A DNA stretch of 64,000 bases from an uncultured Bacteroidales bacterium. GTDB taxonomy: Bacteria > Bacteroidota > Bacteroidia > Bacteroidales > Muribaculaceae. The stretch spans positions 16,072-80,071 of the forward strand of contig CACYRK010000011.1 of the NCBI GenBank assembly GCA_902776835.1, given 5' to 3'. Of the stretch, positions 61,156 to 64,000 are shown one piece after another. Every line of letters begins with the position of its first letter. Position 1 is the stretch's first letter. Under the pieces are notes generated by a model, which saw only the letters and a program-made list of their open reading frames with translations, did not search any database and had not been told where the DNA came from. A program made the translations under genes and the position numbers.

Positions 61156-63345
61156 TTAGCGGATGAATAACAGTTCGCGGTACTTTGGCAAGGGCCACAT
61201 CTCGTCATCGACCATCAGTTCGAGATGGTCGACGTGGTAGCGTATGGTCTCGAGCAGGGGCGACACCTTGTCGTGATAGGCGATGGCGCGGCTGCGCATG
61301 TCCTCGATGCGGTTGGCCACCTTGCAGTTCTCCTCCATCTCGCTCTCTTGTTCCTTAATCGCCTGGATGTGGTGGGCCATCTTCTCAATCATGTCGAGGT
61401 CGGGGGCCGTCATTCTCTCAAATTTCTCGGGCGAGAAGAGCGACTTGATTTTGTAGACGTTGTCGAGCAGCACAAGTTGGTAGCGTGTGGCGACGGGCAG
61501 GATGTGGTTAATGGCCAGGTCGCCGAGCACGCGTGCCTCGATCTGCACCTTCTTGACATACATCTCCCATTTCACCTCGTTGCGCGCCTCCAGTTCGACC
61601 TTCGACAGCACGCCCGTCTCGCCGAACATCTCCACCACCTCGGGCCGCAGATAGTTGTCGATGATGCGAGGCACCGACGTCTCGCAGTCCAGTCCTCGTC
61701 GGGCGGCCTCGGCCTTCCACGCGTCGGTATAGCCGTTACCGTCGAAATGCACCGGGCACGCCTGCCTGAGCAAGCGCTTCACCTCGGCGAGGATGGCGTC
61801 GTCGCGGCTCGCCCCGGCGGCCATGCGGCGGTCTACGGCGGCGCGGAACCACATCAGTTGTTGCGCCACGGCGGCATTGAGCGCAAGCATCGCCGAGGCA
61901 CAGTTGGCGCTGGAGCCCACGGCGCGGAACTCAAAGCGGTTGCCGGTGAAGGCAAATGGCGACGTGCGGTTGCGGTCGGTGTTGTCGACCCTCAGTTCGG
62001 GTATCTGGCTCATCTCCAGGTTCAGCCCCTCGCGCCCGGCGAAGTCGAGGTGGTCGTCGCGGCTGTCGTCGAGCAGGCTGCGCAACACATGGCTCAATTG
62101 TGTGCCCAGGAACATCGAGATGATGGCTGGCGGCGCCTCGTTGCCGCCCAGGCGGTGGGCGTTGCCTGCCGAGGCGATGGAAGCCTTGAGCAGGCCGTTA
62201 TACCGGTGCACAGCGGCCATCACGCACGACAGGAAGGTTATGAACTGAAGGTTCTCCCGTGCCGTTTTCCCCGGCTTGAACAACTGCACGCCAGTGTCGG
62301 TGCCCAGGCTCCAGTTGTTATGCTTGCCGCTGCCATTGACGCCCGCAAACGGCTTCTCGTGCAGCAGCACGCGAAAGTGGTGACGGCGCGCCACCTGCTC
62401 CATCAGCGACATCAACAGCAGGTTGTGGTCGTTGGCAAGGTTGGTCTCCTCGAAGATTGGCGCGAGTTCAAACTGGTTGGGCGCCACCTCGTTATGGCGC
62501 GTCTTGACGGGGATGCCCAGGCGGTGGCACTCAATCTCCAGGTCGAGCATAAACTCCTCGACGCGCATGGGAATGGCGCCGAAATAGTGATCCTCGAGTT
62601 GCTGGTTCTTGGCGCTCTCGTGGCCCATGAGCGTGCGGCCGGTCATCACCAGGTCGGGACGTGCGGCATATAGCGCTTCGTCGACCAGAAAATACTCCTG
62701 CTCCCACCCCAGATACGAGATCACGTGCTTCACCTGCGGGTCGAAGAGTTGCGCCACGGCGGTGCCGGCACGGTCGATGCTGTTGAGCGCGCGCAGCAGC
62801 GGCGTCTTGTAGTCGAGCGACTCGCCACTGTAGGCGATAAATATGGTGGGGATACACAGCGTGTTGTCGTGAATGAACGCGGGCGAGGAGATGTCCCATG
62901 CCGAGTAGCCGCGCGCCTCAAAGGTGTTGCGGATGCCGCCGTTGGGGAAACTCGACGCGTCGGGCTCCTGCTGCATCAGCAGTTTGCCGTCAAACTCCTC
63001 AATCACGCCATCCTTGCCGTCGTGTTCGATAAACGAGTCGTGCTTCTCGGCGGTGCCGTCGGTGAGGGGGTGGAACCAATGGGTGTAGTGCGTCACCCCG
63101 TGGTCCAGCGCCCACTGCTTCATCGCCTTGGCCACGTCGTGAGCCAACTCGCGGTCCAGTGGCGCCTTCTCGTCGACGGCGCGAGTCAAGGCCTGATAGG
63201 TGTCGCGAGGCAGGTACTCAAACATCTTCTTGCGGTCGAACACCTTCTCGGCATAATAACGACTGGGGGGCTCCTGCGGCAGTTCCACACGCACAGGAGC
63301 ACGGTTGAAGGCCACTTCAACCTCTTTAAATCTTAAGTGTGACAT
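61156..63345 (-). CDS. glnN: Type III glutamine synthetase
   Basis: A 729-residue GSIII, much longer than GSI/GSII and common in Bacteroidales. The ATG at 63345 gives MSHLRFKEVEVAFNRAPVRV. Marks are HDSFIEHDGKDGVIEEFDGK, GWEQEYFLVDE, TRHNEVAPNQFELAP, VNGSGKHNNWSLGTDTGVQ and NDRNRT-type VDNTDRNRTSPFAFTG. It makes glutamine from glutamate and ammonia. It has its own promoter. Confidence 0.97.
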   Translation of the reverse strand: MSHLRFKEVEVAFNRAPVRVELPQEPPSRYYAEKVFDRKKMFEYLPRDTYQALTRAVDEKAPLDRELAHDVAKAMKQWALDHGVTHYTHWFHPLTDGTAEKHDSFIEHDGKDGVIEEFDGKLLMQQEPDASSFPNGGIRNTFEARGYSAWDISSPAFIHDNTLCIPTIFIAYSGESLDYKTPLLRALNSIDRAGTAVAQLFDPQVKHVISYLGWEQEYFLVDEALYAARPDLVMTGRTLMGHESAKNQQLEDHYFGAIPMRVEEFMLDLEIECHRLGIPVKTRHNEVAPNQFELAPIFEETNLANDHNLLLMSLMEQVARRHHFRVLLHEKPFAGVNGSGKHNNWSLGTDTGVQLFKPGKTARENLQFITFLSCVMAAVHRYNGLLKASIASAGNAHRLGGNEAPPAIISMFLGTQLSHVLRSLLDDSRDDHLDFAGREGLNLEMSQIPELRVDNTDRNRTSPFAFTGNRFEFRAVGSSANCASAMLALNAAVAQQLMWFRAAVDRRMAAGASRDDAILAEVKRLLRQACPVHFDGNGYTDAWKAEAARRGLDCETSVPRIIDNYLRPEVVEMFGETGVLSKVELEARNEVKWEMYVKKVQIEARVLGDLAINHILPVATRYQLVLLDNVYKIKSLFSPEKFERMTAPDLDMIEKMAHHIQAIKEQESEMEENCKVANRIEDMRSRAIAYHDKVSPLLETIRYHVDHLELMVDDEMWPLPKYRELLFIR

Positions 63346-63379
63346 GAATTTCAGTCTAAAATTTCCCAAAAAAGATGCG

Positions 63380-63387
63380 CAAAGTTA
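63380..63387 (-). promoter_or_regulatory. -7 element TAACTTTG of glnN
   Basis: On the minus strand this is TAACTTTG, about 35 bases before the ATG. Confidence 0.55.
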
Positions 63388-63430
63388 CAAAATACTTTTC
63401 AGACCCCAAGCAAAGCACTCAAAAAACCAC

Positions 63431-63473
63431 AAAAGAAAAACGCCAATCGGTTGATTGACAACTGATTGACGTT
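63431..63473 (-). terminator. Terminator of the tRNA-Leu gene
   Basis: On the minus strand AACGTCAATC pairs with GATTGGCGTT (one T-G pair), followed by a T-rich run (complement of 63431-63440). Confidence 0.7.
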
Positions 63474-63481
63474 TGATTGCG

Positions 63482-63565
63482 TACCCAGAGCCGGGGTCGA
63501 ACCGGCACGGGTGTTACCCCATTGGTGTTTGAGACCAACGCGTCTACCGATTCCGCCATCTGGGC
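63482..63565 (-). tRNA. tRNA-Leu (anticodon CAA)
   Basis: The minus strand folds as a class II tRNA: the acceptor GCCCAGA/TCTGGGT (first pair G-T), D-arm, anticodon stem TTGGT/ACCAA with loop CTCAAAC giving anticodon CAA, a long variable arm with GGGGTAACACCC, and T-arm CCGGTTCGACCCCGG. It is 84 bases; the 3' CCA is not encoded. It reads UUG leucine codons. Confidence 0.95.
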
Positions 63566-63578
63566 ATAAACGCGGGTG

Positions 63579-63586
63579 CAAAGGTA
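63579..63586 (-). promoter_or_regulatory. -7 element TACCTTTG of the tRNA-Leu gene
   Basis: On the minus strand this is TACCTTTG, 14 bases before the tRNA 5' end. Confidence 0.55.
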
Positions 63587-63704
63587 ATACAAAATTTGCA
63601 AACTGGAAAGCCTATCGCGATTTTTTTGCACAAATGTTGCGATTTTAACGCGAATTGCGCGAAGGAAAGACCACAGATTAAACAAATTATGCTAAATTTT
63701 TTGA

Positions 63705-63843
63705 TTTGGTGGGTGGGATTTTTTTAATGCGAATTTCGCGAATGGGATGCGAATTTTTTATTTTGACTGGTTGGGGTGTTTTGTTGGGGTGATGGCAATT
63801 TGGTGGGTGGGATTTTTTAAATGCGAATTTTGCGAATGGGATG
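63705..63843. repeat. 45-bp direct repeat, two copies
   Basis: Copies at 63705-63749 and 63799-63843 share TTGGTGGGTGGGATTTTTT and GCGAATGGGATG; they differ in the T/A run and one base. Confidence 0.75.
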
Positions 63844-63955
63844 AGATTTTTTTTGATTGGGGGGGGCATATGCTTCCGGGGGGTGGGGGGAGAGGTTGTT
63901 TGGGGTCAGCGGATATTTCCGGTTGGTGAGTCTTGTCAAGTTCACGAATATAGTG

Positions 63956-63963
63956 TAGCTTTG
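63956..63963 (+). promoter_or_regulatory. -7 element TAGCTTTG at right edge
   Basis: TAGCTTTG fits TAnnTTTG and ends four bases before an ATG at 63968, so the message of the edge gene would be nearly leaderless. Confidence 0.45.
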
Positions 63964-63967
63964 CATT

Positions 63968-64000
63968 ATGAAAACAGAGGAATTACTGCGAGCGATATTG
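63968..64000 (+). CDS. Start of a gene cut by the window edge
   Basis: An ATG at 63968 opens a frame of 11 codons (MKTEELLRAIL) that runs off the window, right after a TAGCTTTG -7 element. Too short to identify. Confidence 0.5.
   Translation, partial: MKTEELLRAIL

Larger units (their letters stand above)
63566..63967. other. Low-complexity region at the right end
   Basis: It holds the tRNA promoter (63579-63586, minus, TACCTTTG), a 45-bp direct repeat (63705-63749 and 63799-63843, TTGGTGGGTGGG then T-run then ATGCGAATTT), and a G-rich stretch (63859-63890). No gene was seen. Confidence 0.6.

Overview
The window reads as a chromosomal segment from a member of the Bacteroidales. A Muribaculaceae- or Prevotella-like gut bacterium is the best guess, but no rRNA or taxonomic marker was tested. 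The grounds are: Bacteroidetes-type promoters (TTTG, about 19-20 bp, TAnnTTTG) in front of most transcription units; family-typical genes (DUF2027-Smr, DUF3467, a NigD-like lipoprotein, OprO/P-type and 'putative porin' beta-barrels, type III glutamine synthetase, an SPD-2/choice-of-anchor surface protein); and short dockerin-like repeats on secreted proteins. Coding DNA is GC-rich while intergenic DNA is AT-rich and full of small repeats. About 54 genes are supported, one cut by the left edge and one by the right edge.

Layout. 1-4 kb: an unrecognised gene, a DUF2027/Smr protein and an outer-membrane porin. 4-8 kb: a divergent locus with a FecBCD/BtuFCD-type metal-chelate ABC importer on the minus strand and an EFR1-type flavodoxin-ferredoxin on the plus strand. 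8-13 kb: RecD-like helicase, membrane-anchored TPR protein, TcdA, iron-containing alcohol dehydrogenase. 13.4-16 kb: a large secreted protein with a recent internal duplication and a hairpin-rich leader. 16.4-20.6 kb: a plus-strand run of lolD, a NigD-like lipoprotein, a DUF3467 gene, cysS and a glycosyltransferase. 20.6-22.3 kb: a 1.7-kb gene-free island with a candidate small RNA and several palindromic and tandem repeats. 22.3-25 kb: a porin and a Dcu-type C4-dicarboxylate transporter. 25-30.6 kb: ddl, a sirtuin, two FKBP-type isomerases, an Lrp/AsnC regulator and an AT-rich secreted protein. 31-37.4 kb: a dockerin/FGE-domain protein, ruvB, queD, queE and a dockerin-bearing M6 metalloprotease.

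37.4-39.3 kb holds a phage-type portal protein gene with a peptidoglycan amidase and no other phage genes. 39.5-45 kb is cvpA followed by sufBCDS for Fe-S cluster assembly. 45-52 kb carries eno, pyrH, a B12-binding radical SAM enzyme, a glycosyltransferase, a polytopic membrane protein and trpS. 52-58.9 kb has a 1,125-residue dockerin-bearing surface protein, a zinc-ribbon membrane protein, manC, a MITE-like element and an unknown secreted protein. 58.9-63.6 kb has dapF, a MalY/PatB aminotransferase, glnN and tRNA-Leu(CAA).

The genes are mostly housekeeping plus surface and nutrient-uptake functions. I found no obvious new defence or biosynthetic system. The most interesting signals lie between genes: a repeat family that is itself a Bacteroidetes promoter and has been tandemly multiplied in front of tcdA and trpS; two candidate stand-alone small RNAs, each with promoter-like and terminator-like ends; the orphan portal/amidase pair; several REPIN-like and MITE-like palindromes; and a possible 35-codon gene behind the sirtuin gene. 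All promoter, RNA and terminator calls come from reading motifs only.
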